NCBI GenBank assembly: GCA_010672965.1 | Contig: JAAHFN010000010.1 | Location: 1 to 64,000, forward strand | Source of the DNA: Oscillatoria sp. SIO1A7 | Lineage (GTDB): Bacteria > Cyanobacteriota > Cyanobacteriia > Cyanobacteriales > Laspinemataceae | DNA length: 64,000 nucleotides | Direction of reading: 5' to 3' | Shown here: one piece after another, positions 34,406 to 43,295 of the stretch | Numbering within the stretch: position 1 is the stretch's first letter | How the letters are laid out: every line of letters begins with the position of its first letter | Position numbers and translations under genes: made by a program | The notes under the pieces: generated by a model | The model's input: the letters and a program-made list of their open reading frames with translations, nothing else | Told to the model about the DNA's origin: nothing | The model's database searches: none

Positions 34406-35123
34406 CGATATATAGGGGTAATGCGTAGGAAGTGAAAAGTGAATAGTTGCCTCTTCCCAATTCCCCACACCCTACACCCCACACCCCACACCCTAGTTGT
34501 CGCACCGCCTTGGCCCAACTGGTTTCCCCCATAGACTGAGCCTCAAGCAACCAGCGATCGATATCTTCGGAGTTCAAACTGGGCAGAGCTAGGGATTGGC
34601 TCCGTTCGACATATCTTCCTTGCACTAGCTGCAACAGCTTTATCTGCTTGCCATTCCATTGCCAAATCTCAGGAACTCCCAGGGCAGCATAGATGGGCAG
34701 TCGCGGTAAAGAAGGACTGCTGATATCAACTTCAATAGCCAAGTCTGGAGGTGGATCTACGGTCAAATCAATTTGCATCTTTCCCCGAATGCGAGACTCA
34801 TTCTGGATGTAGTAGCATTTGTCTGCTTCCAGTCCCTTTTGCAAGTCTTCCCGACTCCAAGTACAGGAGCCCAGGCTACAAATTTCTATCTCTAGCTCTT
34901 CGGTGGCGATTTCTATGATTCGTCGCAACCAGCTTTTGAAGCGTTCGTGAGGAGGAAGTGGCATAGAAATTTCTAGGGTGCCGCGATCGTAGGTAAGATG
35001 CTTGCCCGATTGGGATTCTAGCTCTAATACCAGTGCTTGGTAGGTTGACCAGCTAATGTCTCGCAATACCACCCTATCGGAGCGAGTTTCAGGAACCTTG
35101 GGGGGGACGAGTAGGGGCGTCAT
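34359..35123 (-). CDS. Uma2-family (DUF820) protein with repeat-derived C-terminus
   Basis: 254 residues. The restriction-endonuclease-like Uma2 core spans about 1-205: LELESQSGKHLTYDRGTLEI, the catalytic-type acidic segments PPDLAIEVDISSPS (E-x-K/S region) and GVPEIWQWNGKQIKLL. These proteins are very abundant in cyanobacteria; their role is unproven. After WAKAVRQL the protein continues through GCGVWGVGCGELG, encoded by a CCACACCCTA tract, and then through the MITE-like palindrome, stopping inside it. Normal members end near the VRQ position, so about 45 residues are acquired. Confidence 0.82.
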   Translation of the reverse strand: MTPLLVPPKVPETRSDRVVLRDISWSTYQALVLELESQSGKHLTYDRGTLEISMPLPPHERFKSWLRRIIEIATEELEIEICSLGSCTWSREDLQKGLEADKCYYIQNESRIRGKMQIDLTVDPPPDLAIEVDISSPSLPRLPIYAALGVPEIWQWNGKQIKLLQLVQGRYVERSQSLALPSLNSEDIDRWLLEAQSMGETSWAKAVRQLGCGVWGVGCGELGRGNYSLFTSYALPLYIGTYALPLYLVGVNGR

Positions 35124-35210
35124 AAGCAGGTGGGATAGTTTTCTGAGATTTTAGCTTAGAATTTACGGCAGCTTTCTAGGCCAAAAACTCATCATCCAGA
35201 AATTGCCCTC

Positions 35211-35969
35211 CTATGCCCTTCTAAGTATTATCTGACCATCGTGAAATGGAATCAGAGCAGTCTGCCATTCAGATTCAGATAAACTCTTAATTTTTTCAAG
35301 ACAGGCCAGCACTCCAACTCCTTTAGCTGTTTGTTGTTGCGGATTCAGTACGTCACCGTGACAAGTAACATTATCAATGATAATAATTCCACGCTCCGAC
35401 AATAGATTTCTGTCTTTGTCTGTCGCCAACTCTAGATAATCAGCATAACGCTCTTTATTGCCATCGATAAATATGACATCGAAGGCTGAATTGATTTTTT
35501 CACTTGCAAGGACTGAATAGGCGTCCCCAAGAATCAGTTCTATTTTTTGTTCTAACTTATTTGCTACAAAATTAGCGCGAGCAATCTCAGCAAAGTCTTG
35601 AAATTTTTCTATGGTGACAACGAAACCATCAGGCTGCACGGCTTCAGCAAAATACATAGTTGAAAGCCCAATGAACGTTCCAATCTCTAATACTTTTTTT
35701 GCCCCAATTGAACGAATTATAAATTGAATAAGTTCGAGTGCTAATGGACTTGATGCCATCTGGTTGATGGTAAATAGGCTTGACTCTTGCAAAACAAACT
35801 TGCTCTGGGGAGCCTTAACATTTAATATCGATTCTAGGATATCGTGAAATTTTTGTTCGTAACTTTCAGCCCCCTCATAACACTTGTTATTTGGTCTTTG
35901 GGTAGGCAAAAAGCGCTCCCAATCAAGTTCCCAATCAACCTGAATTGCATTGCCATCTGGTGCTGTCAT
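35211..35969 (-). CDS. Catechol-type O-methyltransferase (class I, Methyltransf_3)
   Basis: 252 residues. Motif I is VLEIGTFIGLSTMYFA (93-108), motif II VVTIEK, and DVIFIDGNKERYADYL contains the metal-binding aspartate of the divalent-cation-dependent caffeoyl-CoA/catechol O-methyltransferase family. IIIIDNV follows with the second Asp-Asn pair. In this cluster it would O-methylate a sugar or a sugar-linked group. It stands apart from neighbours by repeats on both sides. Confidence 0.85.
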   Translation of the reverse strand: MTAPDGNAIQVDWELDWERFLPTQRPNNKCYEGAESYEQKFHDILESILNVKAPQSKFVLQESSLFTINQMASSPLALELIQFIIRSIGAKKVLEIGTFIGLSTMYFAEAVQPDGFVVTIEKFQDFAEIARANFVANKLEQKIELILGDAYSVLASEKINSAFDVIFIDGNKERYADYLELATDKDRNLLSERGIIIIDNVTCHGDVLNPQQQTAKGVGVLACLEKIKSLSESEWQTALIPFHDGQIILRRA

Positions 35970-36034
35970 AATTATTAGTTTCTAAGGTATAGTCATTTCA
36001 ATTAAGTTGGATACAGTTACGAACGCCCTTACTG

Positions 36035-36065
36035 TAGGGGCGATTCGCGCGAAATCGCCCCTACC
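36035..36065. repeat. Imperfect palindrome GTAGGGGCGATT type
   Basis: A 12-bp stem GTAGGGGCGATT/AATCGCCCCTAC around a CGCGCGA loop. It is a diverged relative of the 34277-34304 palindrome. Lies upstream of the O-methyltransferase gene. Confidence 0.7.
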
Positions 36066-36102
36066 TCTTGTCTCATTTTTAATCCAAATAAATATCTCTT
36101 TT

Positions 36103-36146
36103 AGGACCGGCGTCCCGCCTATCCCAGACAGCGGACAGGGCGGACA
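36103..36146. repeat. Degenerate copy of the GGACGGGCGTCCCGCC hairpin
   Basis: Reads AGGACCGGCGTCCCGCC on one side and GGACAGGGCGGAC on the other, an eroded relative of the perfect hairpin at 12503-12558. It lies just 3' of the glycosyltransferase gene ending at 36159, the same position relative to a gene as the intact copy. Confidence 0.6.
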
Positions 36147-36158
36147 TAACTCAGTAGA

Positions 36159-37445
36159 TTAGCGTATTTCCAAAAAATTATCGCCCATATTACGAAGCCA
36201 TGTTGCTCCCACTCTAGACTCTGGGTGTATCCAGCCGTGATACTCGGAGAAGTCAGGCTGTGACTTTAATATTTTCCATAACTCTTGCTGCCGCTTCAGA
36301 TTGTCTTCTGTATATACCCAAGTCCCTTGGATACGTTGCCATCGCTCCTGTACTGCAGCTAGGATTTCTTCTGGGGTCAGGTCGATAATCTTAATGCCAG
36401 CTTGGGGGTAGTCGTTTGTATGGTGGTAGCTGTGGTCTAGATACTCTCGCCAAGTGAGCGGGATGCCCGACGATTGCCAGACTAGGGTTTTGGACAGGCT
36501 TATGGAATTGCTCCAAGAAAGAAGGTTGTACAGGGGGACGAAGTTCAGAAATAAAAGAGGTCTGCGATAAATGTCACCGACCATATCCGGTCCGCTGCCT
36601 GTAGTAATACATAAACTACAATGAGCAAACAACCAAATATCCAAAAAGTCGCTTTTCTCGGGGTGGAAAGCATAATCGATGATGCGGGTATGGCTGCTGG
36701 GCATGGGTTTAGCCATAGTTTTGCCCATGCGCAGCACCCAAACTCCTTGCTCTGCTAACCATTCGGCGGCGGGGACATAAGTGGCGATGTCCGAGTCACG
36801 GTAGTTGTGGTAGTTCCAATCCCCTTTTTCGTGTAGGGGGTCTGTATTCAAATAGGCGCTGTCTCGAACCAAGAGGCAGACAAAAGGTTCTCCATCCTGC
36901 CAACCTTGACCGCGCAACCAAGCTTTGGCTCGCTCGTCTTCTTCGGGGAGAAAGGGCAGCTTGGCTTGGGTCTTTTCTAGCCAACCATTAATGTCGCGAG
37001 AAGCTGTAGTGCTAGTTGGGCGATGGTGAATGGCTCCACCAGGTAATATTCGATTCCAGATATCTAGGGGCTTGACCCAAGGACGGACGGTAAAGTTTCG
37101 CCTTACCACCTCTGCCCAGAATGAATTGCAGGTTTTGGATGGCAACCAATACAGATCTAGATAGTTGGATTGCTCCTGCGATCGCATTGCCCACTGCTGG
37201 CCAGCATCGGCGGCAAAATGACCAATGCGATCGCTACGGAGAGTTCCTAAGCGAATAGTCCGCCAAGGTCGAATGCAACGGATTAGGATAACTCCGGGGA
37301 TAGCCCAAGGAGCTTGGAGGAGAAGCAGGAGTAAGGTTTTAAGGTAATATTTCGGAAGTAGATAATATAAATTCCCTAGCTTTCTTCTGAAGACAGGCCA
37401 GCCACCGGAACGGATTTCATAGAGCTGTTTGCTTAAGGGTTTCAT
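36159..37445 (-). CDS. TIGR04372-type putative glycosyltransferase
   Basis: 428 residues from the ATG at 37445; an upstream GTG 20 codons earlier is open but gives a weak extension. Features: a hydrophobic stretch LKTLLLLLLQAPWAIPGVIL near the start, LRSDRIGHF, FVCLLVRDSAYL, HNYRDSDIATYVPAAEWLAEQG, RMGKTMAKP and CITTGSGPDMVGDIYRRP. The RDSAYL ... YRDS ... TTGSG pattern is that of the TIGR04372 family of predicted glycosyltransferases in surface-glycan loci. Biochemical activity is not established for the family. Stands alone, with repeats downstream. Confidence 0.75.
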   Translation of the reverse strand: MKPLSKQLYEIRSGGWPVFRRKLGNLYYLLPKYYLKTLLLLLLQAPWAIPGVILIRCIRPWRTIRLGTLRSDRIGHFAADAGQQWAMRSQEQSNYLDLYWLPSKTCNSFWAEVVRRNFTVRPWVKPLDIWNRILPGGAIHHRPTSTTASRDINGWLEKTQAKLPFLPEEDERAKAWLRGQGWQDGEPFVCLLVRDSAYLNTDPLHEKGDWNYHNYRDSDIATYVPAAEWLAEQGVWVLRMGKTMAKPMPSSHTRIIDYAFHPEKSDFLDIWLFAHCSLCITTGSGPDMVGDIYRRPLLFLNFVPLYNLLSWSNSISLSKTLVWQSSGIPLTWREYLDHSYHHTNDYPQAGIKIIDLTPEEILAAVQERWQRIQGTWVYTEDNLKRQQELWKILKSQPDFSEYHGWIHPESRVGATWLRNMGDNFLEIR

Positions 37446-37609
37446 AGACGAGCAATAGGCTATATTTGGGAATTTCACTATAGCGGTTCTAAATTCAGAA
37501 AACACGCGACATACGCCCCAAAGCGTTAGGGTTTCCGCAATTGACTATACTTCGTTAACTCCCCTTAGCACGCAGTAGCAGTCAAAGCGAAAGCGTTCGA
37601 TATCCTCAT

Positions 37610-38689
37610 TTATAGTTTGAACCTCCGCCTAATCAAATTCACTATATCCTTAGAGAGTGGAAGGATAGCATTTTTAAGTAACTCCGCATTAGGAGCCAAA
37701 ATGTCTTTTTCAAATAAAATATGCCCCACTCTGCTCAAATCTTCATCAAGATAACACCTAATTTTATCGCGTTCGAGATTTCCAGTCAGCCAGGTAGCGC
37801 CAATGGAGGTTCCAAAAATGTTAATTGGAGACAATTTCGAATGCTCTATAGCTTCACTTAAAATCCGATCTAAATACATTAATGAAGATTCGACTAATTG
37901 TTCGCTTGTATTTTTCGGCACAACCCCACTATTTACTATTGCCTTTTTGCATACCGCTGTTATCTCCTTATGAATAACAGAACTTGTGATTTGAACCACT
38001 TCAAAACCAGCATTCTTTAGAGTGAATGTTAGAGTTTCAATGGAAAAAAAACAGCCATGATCGTATACCGTCAAGTCAAATGGATGCAGTTCGTAAGAAG
38101 GAACTTGAATAAGAAGTAATCCATCGTCATGCAAGCATTGCTTTAACGCCAAAAGCTCCTCAATGGGTTTATCCAAATGTTCGAAAACATGAATAAGAGA
38201 TATTACCTGAAAATCTTTATTGATGTTGCTTAAGTTAGAAAAAAAGCTTGTTTTTTCGTTTTCAACTATGCTCTTATTGTGATATGAGACATCAAAACCA
38301 CTTAGCCGAAAACCTCTAGCCAGACTAGAAAGCATACGCAGGAAGCTCCCATCGCCACAACCATAATCTAGCCATTCTCCTTCATAGATATTAAATTCGG
38401 ACAAGAAGTACTTTAATAACTTACTGGAGCGACTCTCAGCCAACCCTCGACTGTCAAAAGTTTTTGGCTCCTCCCTTGCTCCTTGTCTGTAAGGCTCGTA
38501 GTCAGAATATATCTTGATACATTCCTCACGCCATTCGGCAGTTCTCGGACGCTGTACTAATCCACAACTATTGCAATAAGCTAGTTGAGCGCGCTTATAC
38601 CATATCCTGCAATCAGAAGTAACGAGATTAAAGTCATAATTATGTTTAATCTGGTTTAAACTACTATCGCAAACAACGCAATCAGACAT
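37610..38689 (-). CDS. SAM-dependent C-methyltransferase-like protein
   Basis: 359 residues. An N-terminal zinc ribbon has Cys pairs C4/C7 and C39/C42. The methyltransferase core has WLDYGCGDGSFLRML (about 101-115) and VISLIHVFEHLDKPIEELL. A short C-terminal domain has FGTSIGATWLTG. The layout is that of the Methyltransf_23 type with accessory domains as in sugar C-methyltransferases, although the HEH motif is replaced by DHGCFFS. Substrate unknown. First of several such genes in 37610-42102. Confidence 0.75.
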   Translation of the reverse strand: MSDCVVCDSSLNQIKHNYDFNLVTSDCRIWYKRAQLAYCNSCGLVQRPRTAEWREECIKIYSDYEPYRQGAREEPKTFDSRGLAESRSSKLLKYFLSEFNIYEGEWLDYGCGDGSFLRMLSSLARGFRLSGFDVSYHNKSIVENEKTSFFSNLSNINKDFQVISLIHVFEHLDKPIEELLALKQCLHDDGLLLIQVPSYELHPFDLTVYDHGCFFSIETLTFTLKNAGFEVVQITSSVIHKEITAVCKKAIVNSGVVPKNTSEQLVESSLMYLDRILSEAIEHSKLSPINIFGTSIGATWLTGNLERDKIRCYLDEDLSRVGHILFEKDILAPNAELLKNAILPLSKDIVNLIRRRFKL

Positions 38690-39054
38690 TATTCTCTAGC
38701 CTTCTAAGGAGCTGTACTTACAATACTTGAAATCCAATTTTGCATCTACCCCTTCAATCAGCGATAAGTCAACTCCCATCGATTTTCCTTAATTTAGGGC
38801 ATAGTCGTAGTAACTCAAAGTCTTTGCCCGAATGCGCGTGGTAACACCAGTTCTTTTTTCTCGAACCATTAAATCGATTGTGTTTACAACAACATCCAAC
38901 TTGAATTGGAGAAAAGTAATAGTTTTTATAAGCCTGAATGGGTTCTCCAGCAACTAACTTTTATCGCCACTGCAAGAACAAACGACAATCGTTATAAACG
39001 ACCTTTGATCGTTTGGCACACTTATGCCTTATGCTTATGAATTGCTTGCGATCG
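38690..39054. other. Gene-free spacer (365 bp)
   Basis: No gene recognised. The minus strand has one open stretch of about 57 codons without a start (about 38800-38970) that matched no family known to me; it could be the relic of a gene. Near 39000 there are repeated ATCGTTATAA and GATCGTTTG motifs. No terminator or promoter could be assigned with confidence. Confidence 0.5.
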
Positions 39055-40311
39055 TTATAACTCGAAGAGCGCGAACTCTGGATAAACTGTTACGACCGTA
39101 CAGCCAGATAAACTGTTTTTTAATTTATTTAAAATACGCTCGGTTTGAGCCCATCCCAAAATAATCATTATTGTCTCTTCCGAAGATTGCCTATGTTCGT
39201 CGAACCCAACGATAGGAATATTGCCAATCGGCATATACTTGCCCTTTTTGAAAGGATTATCATCTATGATGTACTTAATCTTATTTCTCAAACCCAGTAA
39301 ATCGATAATGATAGGGCTCGATACAGATGCACCATAGCCAATAATTGTTTTTCCGTTTGCTACAGAGTTAATCTTTTCTTTGAGTTCGGAAGCCTTATCG
39401 TTCAATCGAGAATTAAACTCTAGTAACCCTTGAGTATCTGTTATCCCTGAAATCCTTTCTTGTTCGAGCAGGTTTAAAATATCTACATCTAATGGCAGAG
39501 ATAATTCCTCTGACGATACCTTTTGACAAACACCTACTATTGCCCCACCTTGGATATCAGCAACATACTTTACGGCAAGAAGCCTTAAATTAAACTCTTT
39601 TAGAAAAGGAATCAAGCTATGTAACGAATGAACGGACAAATGTTCGTGAATAATAGTACCGATTAAGTATTTTTCAATGACATCTTTTAGGTAAGATGCC
39701 TCGAACAAAAAGTAGCCTCCTTCTTTAAGGCTCAACTTAATTCCGTTTGTAAAACCTCTAAGATCGTCGATATGCGCAAAAACATTATTTGCTATAGCGA
39801 CATCAGCATAGCCGTGATTCTCGATAACTTGATGTGCAATCTCTTCATTGAAGTAGTTTAGAATCGTTTCGATGCCACGCTCTTTAGCAATTTTTACTGG
39901 TGGAACTGAAGGATCTACACCAAGAACCTTACAGCCCGTTACTTTCCGCAGCTCCTCTAAAAACGTGCCATCATTTGAGCCTATTTCTAACGCAAAGTCT
40001 ATGCTAGAAATAAAATTTTCAGTTAAAAACTTGATTGACTCTTTAAAATGCTCGACAAGATCGGGGTTATTGCTAGAAATGAATGGGTATTCTTTGCCAT
40101 ACAAGAATTCTGGCGATGGTATGTGTATTACCTGAACGTGACCGCATTTCTCACATTGGTATAGATCTATAGGAGTTAACGGTGGGTCATCTTCACTAGA
40201 GGTTTTTTTTAAGGCATTACCCGAAACAGTAGCAGGTAGGTTAACTACAAGTTTCAGATTTGGATGAGAACAAAGACGACAAGACGTTCTAACTTGAAAA
40301 GAGGATGTCAT
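39055..40311 (-). CDS. Sugar C-methyltransferase (zinc ribbon type)
   Basis: 418 residues from the ATG at 40311, chosen because the zinc ribbon begins there (C11/C14, C53/C56) and because a longer frame to 40422 would run into the cupin gene. The core has FALEIGSNDGTFLEEL (about 102-117), VAIANNVFAHIDDLRGF and HEHLSVHSLHSL with the HEH motif. The C-terminal domain has IIGYGASVSSPIIIDLL and VDDNPFKKGKY-like residues (IDDNPFKKGKYMP). It matches the gene at 2031-3287 in architecture; both likely methylate a 4-keto-deoxyhexose nucleotide at a ring carbon. Confidence 0.82.
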   Translation of the reverse strand: MTSSFQVRTSCRLCSHPNLKLVVNLPATVSGNALKKTSSEDDPPLTPIDLYQCEKCGHVQVIHIPSPEFLYGKEYPFISSNNPDLVEHFKESIKFLTENFISSIDFALEIGSNDGTFLEELRKVTGCKVLGVDPSVPPVKIAKERGIETILNYFNEEIAHQVIENHGYADVAIANNVFAHIDDLRGFTNGIKLSLKEGGYFLFEASYLKDVIEKYLIGTIIHEHLSVHSLHSLIPFLKEFNLRLLAVKYVADIQGGAIVGVCQKVSSEELSLPLDVDILNLLEQERISGITDTQGLLEFNSRLNDKASELKEKINSVANGKTIIGYGASVSSPIIIDLLGLRNKIKYIIDDNPFKKGKYMPIGNIPIVGFDEHRQSSEETIMIILGWAQTERILNKLKNSLSGCTVVTVYPEFALFEL

Positions 40312-40363
40312 AGTATAAGACTTTGGATTTACTGTAAAGCTTAATTTTTGAGCAAAGCAAGCT

Positions 40364-40885
40364 TTACTCTTGACTGTAATGGCTAACCTTAGACTCGATC
40401 GCCTTAAGAAACCCTTCTTCAATCTCCAAGGGTGCCCAATCAGGAAACTCAGTCATTTCTCTTATAAATGGGCCTTCGGTAATTTCGTGAAAGACTAAAA
40501 ATTGAGTTCTGATGAGTAAAGTATGATAAATTGGCCGATCTAAGCGATAGTAAAAGAGCCTACCCGAACTCGGCTCTCCCATCTCAATAACCCGTTCGAT
40601 ATCGCCATTTTCATCGAAAAGCACTACATCCACTTCCCCTTCTAAGATTGCCATCGATTCAATCTTGCCCAAATGCTTGTGGGGACGAACATAACAATCG
40701 TTCCTATGAATAATAAACATCTCATGTAGGGAGTCTTGCGGATTTCTATGGGCACAGAGGCGAATCCGACGGCGAGGGTTCAGCAGGGCTAACCGTTTTA
40801 ACTCTTCTAAATCCTCGGCTGAAAGGGTGACAATATCTTCCTCTGGATAGAGAACTTCGTCACTTTCTTTATAGATAGAAATCAT
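40364..40885 (-). CDS. wbuC: WbuC-family cupin metalloprotein
   Basis: 173 residues. RRRIRLCAHRNPQDSLHEMFI and CYVRPHKHLGKIESMAILEG give the cupin metal-binding histidines, and VDVVLFDENGDI the next strands. WbuC proteins occur in O-antigen loci, often beside 4-keto-sugar enzymes; their reaction is not settled. It is translationally coupled (ATGA) to the methyltransferase-like gene 40882-42102 upstream and lies 52 bp from the C-methyltransferase downstream, so it likely acts on the same sugar. Confidence 0.82.
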   Translation of the reverse strand: MISIYKESDEVLYPEEDIVTLSAEDLEELKRLALLNPRRRIRLCAHRNPQDSLHEMFIIHRNDCYVRPHKHLGKIESMAILEGEVDVVLFDENGDIERVIEMGEPSSGRLFYYRLDRPIYHTLLIRTQFLVFHEITEGPFIREMTEFPDWAPLEIEEGFLKAIESKVSHYSQE

Positions 40886-42102
40886 AGTATTTTCTCCAAA
40901 TCCAGATCGCTACCTGGAAAGATAGAGGCAAAGAGGCCGCCTTGTGCTTCAAATTCGCCGTGTTTGGCTACTACTTTCGGCTGATTGTGAGGATTGAGCC
41001 CTAGCAAGCACAACTTAATTGCTCCCGAGTAGAGAGCGTCAGAGCCTCGTATTTCAAGGTTGCCGACGGGCATCCTCATTCCCTTTTTGTGGGGATTATC
41101 GTCAATGACAAAATCTATCAAATCGTAAACCCCTAAGATTGATAGAAAAGCAACCGACAAATGGCCAGCCCCAAACAGGGCAATTCCACCCACCTTTTCC
41201 CTGAATTTTTCGAGCTTATCCCGGATAATCTGGCGACGATGCGCCACGGCATCGGCAAACCTATGGGCGCGTTCGATTTCTCTCTGCAAACTAGCTGTAT
41301 CTGGTTCGACGGTATTTTTCTCTCCCTTGGCTTCTCGAACGATCGCTACAATCGAATTTTCTAAAGGATAGGGGAAAGACTCATAGCTAACAATAGAGAA
41401 GCCCGCAGACTGTAGCAGTAGCTTAAAAGTAAAGCTAGTAAAATAAAAAATATGTTCTTCCCAAATAGTGGTGCAGTCCCCTGCGGCCAAAGCTCCCTCG
41501 CAATCTGGCAACTCCCAAACAATATAGCCATCGGGTTTAATCAGCGATCGCATAGCATCGAGAAAAAGCGGCAGATTATAGGAATGCTCTATTACATGGC
41601 GCACGATTAATACATCGGCCGGCCCATAACGCTCTCGTATCTGTTGTGCCCTAACGGGGGTAAATGCAGCTTGATAAGTTTCGATGCTGGCGCAGGGGTC
41701 AACAATGCCAAGGTCTTGTTCGGGATGAATGCGCCAGTTTTTGGCATATCCCAAATTTTGTAACCGCTGTAGGGTGGAATCATCCTTAAAACTATAAGCT
41801 CCAAATACAGAGTCTCTAGCAATCCCCGGAAGGGCAATCAACTTTTGAACCAAGGCATCAAGATGATCTTCCGGCTCAAAACAAGTAAGCCAATCGTAGC
41901 GCGGTTTTAATTCTTCAACAGGAAAAGGATTATCAATATATACCAGCCCAGTATCCAAGTTTAGATTTAATTGAAGCGGAAATTTTGGAGCTTCTAGACC
42001 CGAGCTTGGCAGAAAACGATTAGAAACAGGTTGTATGCCCAAATCGAGTATTGGCCTACTAGAAGATTTAAAGTAACTAAATTCGCTCGAATTCATAAAC
42101 AA
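40882..42102 (-). CDS. C-methyltransferase homologue with altered active-site motifs
   Basis: 406 residues aligned over their whole length with the zinc-ribbon C-methyltransferases nearby. LDLGIQPVSNRFLP matches the N-terminal domain, but the zinc cysteines are absent. VLIVRHVIEHSYNLPLFLDAM and IIWEEHIFYFTS match motif IV and the HEH region, while the glycine-rich motif I is replaced by FGAYSFKDDSTLQRL. The C-terminal GIALFGAGHLSVAFL and DDNPHKKGMRMP are intact. It may be a divergent enzyme or a non-catalytic partner. Coupled by ATGA to the WbuC cupin gene. Confidence 0.75.
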   Translation of the reverse strand: MFMNSSEFSYFKSSSRPILDLGIQPVSNRFLPSSGLEAPKFPLQLNLNLDTGLVYIDNPFPVEELKPRYDWLTCFEPEDHLDALVQKLIALPGIARDSVFGAYSFKDDSTLQRLQNLGYAKNWRIHPEQDLGIVDPCASIETYQAAFTPVRAQQIRERYGPADVLIVRHVIEHSYNLPLFLDAMRSLIKPDGYIVWELPDCEGALAAGDCTTIWEEHIFYFTSFTFKLLLQSAGFSIVSYESFPYPLENSIVAIVREAKGEKNTVEPDTASLQREIERAHRFADAVAHRRQIIRDKLEKFREKVGGIALFGAGHLSVAFLSILGVYDLIDFVIDDNPHKKGMRMPVGNLEIRGSDALYSGAIKLCLLGLNPHNQPKVVAKHGEFEAQGGLFASIFPGSDLDLEKIL

Positions 42103-42111
42103 ATATACGTT

Positions 42112-42996
42112 TTAATCTAATGAACCGATCTTTAATTTTAAATAATCGTACACGGTATCGAGACTGACTGGCTTTAGCCCAAGCACTTGAGAAGTAAAGT
42201 TCATATTCAAAGCAGTTACGGGATGATTGTAGATTAAATTAACTCCAACATCAGCAGAACTTACGTTAACAACTAGATCTCTAGATAGACTTAAATGATC
42301 GAATAATCCTAAAGCAAACTCATAATAACTAATATCTTTTTCCCCAGAAAGGTGGAAAATACCATTTGGTTTTTGCTCGATAATAGTTTTAATGGCCATA
42401 GCCGAATCGACAAATCTAATAGGTGCAAAATATAAATCGTTAAAAGCGTTTATTTTTAAGCCGCTGCGTATAGAGTTAATCCAGTTTTTGAATGGAGAAG
42501 TATCGTAGCTAACGTTCTTGGTAAATCTTAATATCGAAATGTTTCTGCTTTTTCCTAATTTTGCTGCAACGTTAAGAAGTTTTTTTTCTGCTTCAGCTTT
42601 GAGAACGGCATACTCAAAACCCGGACAAACTAGCTCGTCCTCCTTGGGAGGAAAATCTTTTTTAAAGACCACATTGCTGGATATATAGCAAACGTATATA
42701 TTATCGCGCAAAAAACCCTCCACTAGCTTAGGAATAGCATTGCAGTTTACATCGTAAGCGTAGTCGAATTTATTTACGCATTCATCGTAAGAAATAACCC
42801 CACCAGCAATAACAACCGAGTCAGTACCAGATGGGACTTCAAAGTCCTGGGTATTAGGTAGATTTAGAAATAACTGATTGTTTTGCAGAACAACATTTCT
42901 TCTAGTAGTTAAAAAGACTTCTTTTTGCTCTCTTTGTAGAAGCGGGGTTAACTCCCGAGCAAGACGACTATCGCCCCCTACAATAAGTGTTGACAT
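42112..42996 (-). CDS. RmlD-like sugar-nucleotide reductase (SDR)
   Basis: 294 residues. The nucleotide-binding start is LIVGGDSRLARELTPLL, with a shortened glycine motif (GGDSRLA). ISSNVVFKKD and YAVLK (about 129-133 Tyr and Lys) supply the catalytic residues. PNGIFHLSGEKDISYYEFA resembles the RmlD tail. It sits 9 bp upstream of a C-methyltransferase-like gene, repeating the reductase/C-methyltransferase pairing seen at 1148-3287. A 4-keto reductase role is inferred. Confidence 0.72.
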   Translation of the reverse strand: MSTLIVGGDSRLARELTPLLQREQKEVFLTTRRNVVLQNNQLFLNLPNTQDFEVPSGTDSVVIAGGVISYDECVNKFDYAYDVNCNAIPKLVEGFLRDNIYVCYISSNVVFKKDFPPKEDELVCPGFEYAVLKAEAEKKLLNVAAKLGKSRNISILRFTKNVSYDTSPFKNWINSIRSGLKINAFNDLYFAPIRFVDSAMAIKTIIEQKPNGIFHLSGEKDISYYEFALGLFDHLSLSRDLVVNVSSADVGVNLIYNHPVTALNMNFTSQVLGLKPVSLDTVYDYLKLKIGSLD

Positions 42997-43042
42997 AGAT
43001 CAAATAGTTTATTAGAAAATTAATTAAAGTCTAATCAATAAC

Positions 43043-43129
43043 AGGACTTACGCACAGACACTATTTGTAGGGGTAGTGCCCCCGTGCCTACCCCGATTTC
43101 CTACTAAATATGGAGACTTTGCGTAAGTC
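43043..43129. repeat. MITE-like element with ACTTACGCA termini
   Basis: Left end AGGACTTACGCA and right end TTTGCGTAAGTC are inverted repeats; the interior has GTAGGGGTAGTGCC and GGCA/CCTACCCC arms. Third member of the family found at 12365-12478 and 34242-34405. About 87 bp, no coding capacity. Confidence 0.75.
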
Positions 43130-43188
43130 ATGAATAAATACATTATTTATATTTTACTTTAGCACAGACGAGAGTTATTTTCTAAGTA

Positions 43189-43281
43189 CAGCCTTTACCT
43201 AAAATATTGAGTACGCCACATCCGTGCCATACACCATCACACCATGAAAGGCCGTGCTTGGTTATCAAGGTAAAGGCTGTA
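43189..43281. repeat. MITE-like element with ACAGCCTTTACCT termini
   Basis: A 13-bp perfect terminal inverted repeat, ACAGCCTTTACCT at the left and AGGTAAAGGCTGT at the right, encloses about 67 bp of non-coding DNA. It lies 15 bp from the 3' end of the 43296 gene. Unlike the ACTTACGCA family next to it. Confidence 0.75.
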
Positions 43282-43295
43282 TGGTGACACAATTA

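Noticed and set aside
38800-38970. Open stretch of about 57 codons on the minus strand
   Set aside because: No start codon and no recognised similarity; kept only as a note on the spacer.
40312-40422. Longer N-terminus for the C-methyltransferase at 39055
   Set aside because: The extension would overlap the cupin gene, and homologues begin just before the zinc ribbon at the ATG at 40311.
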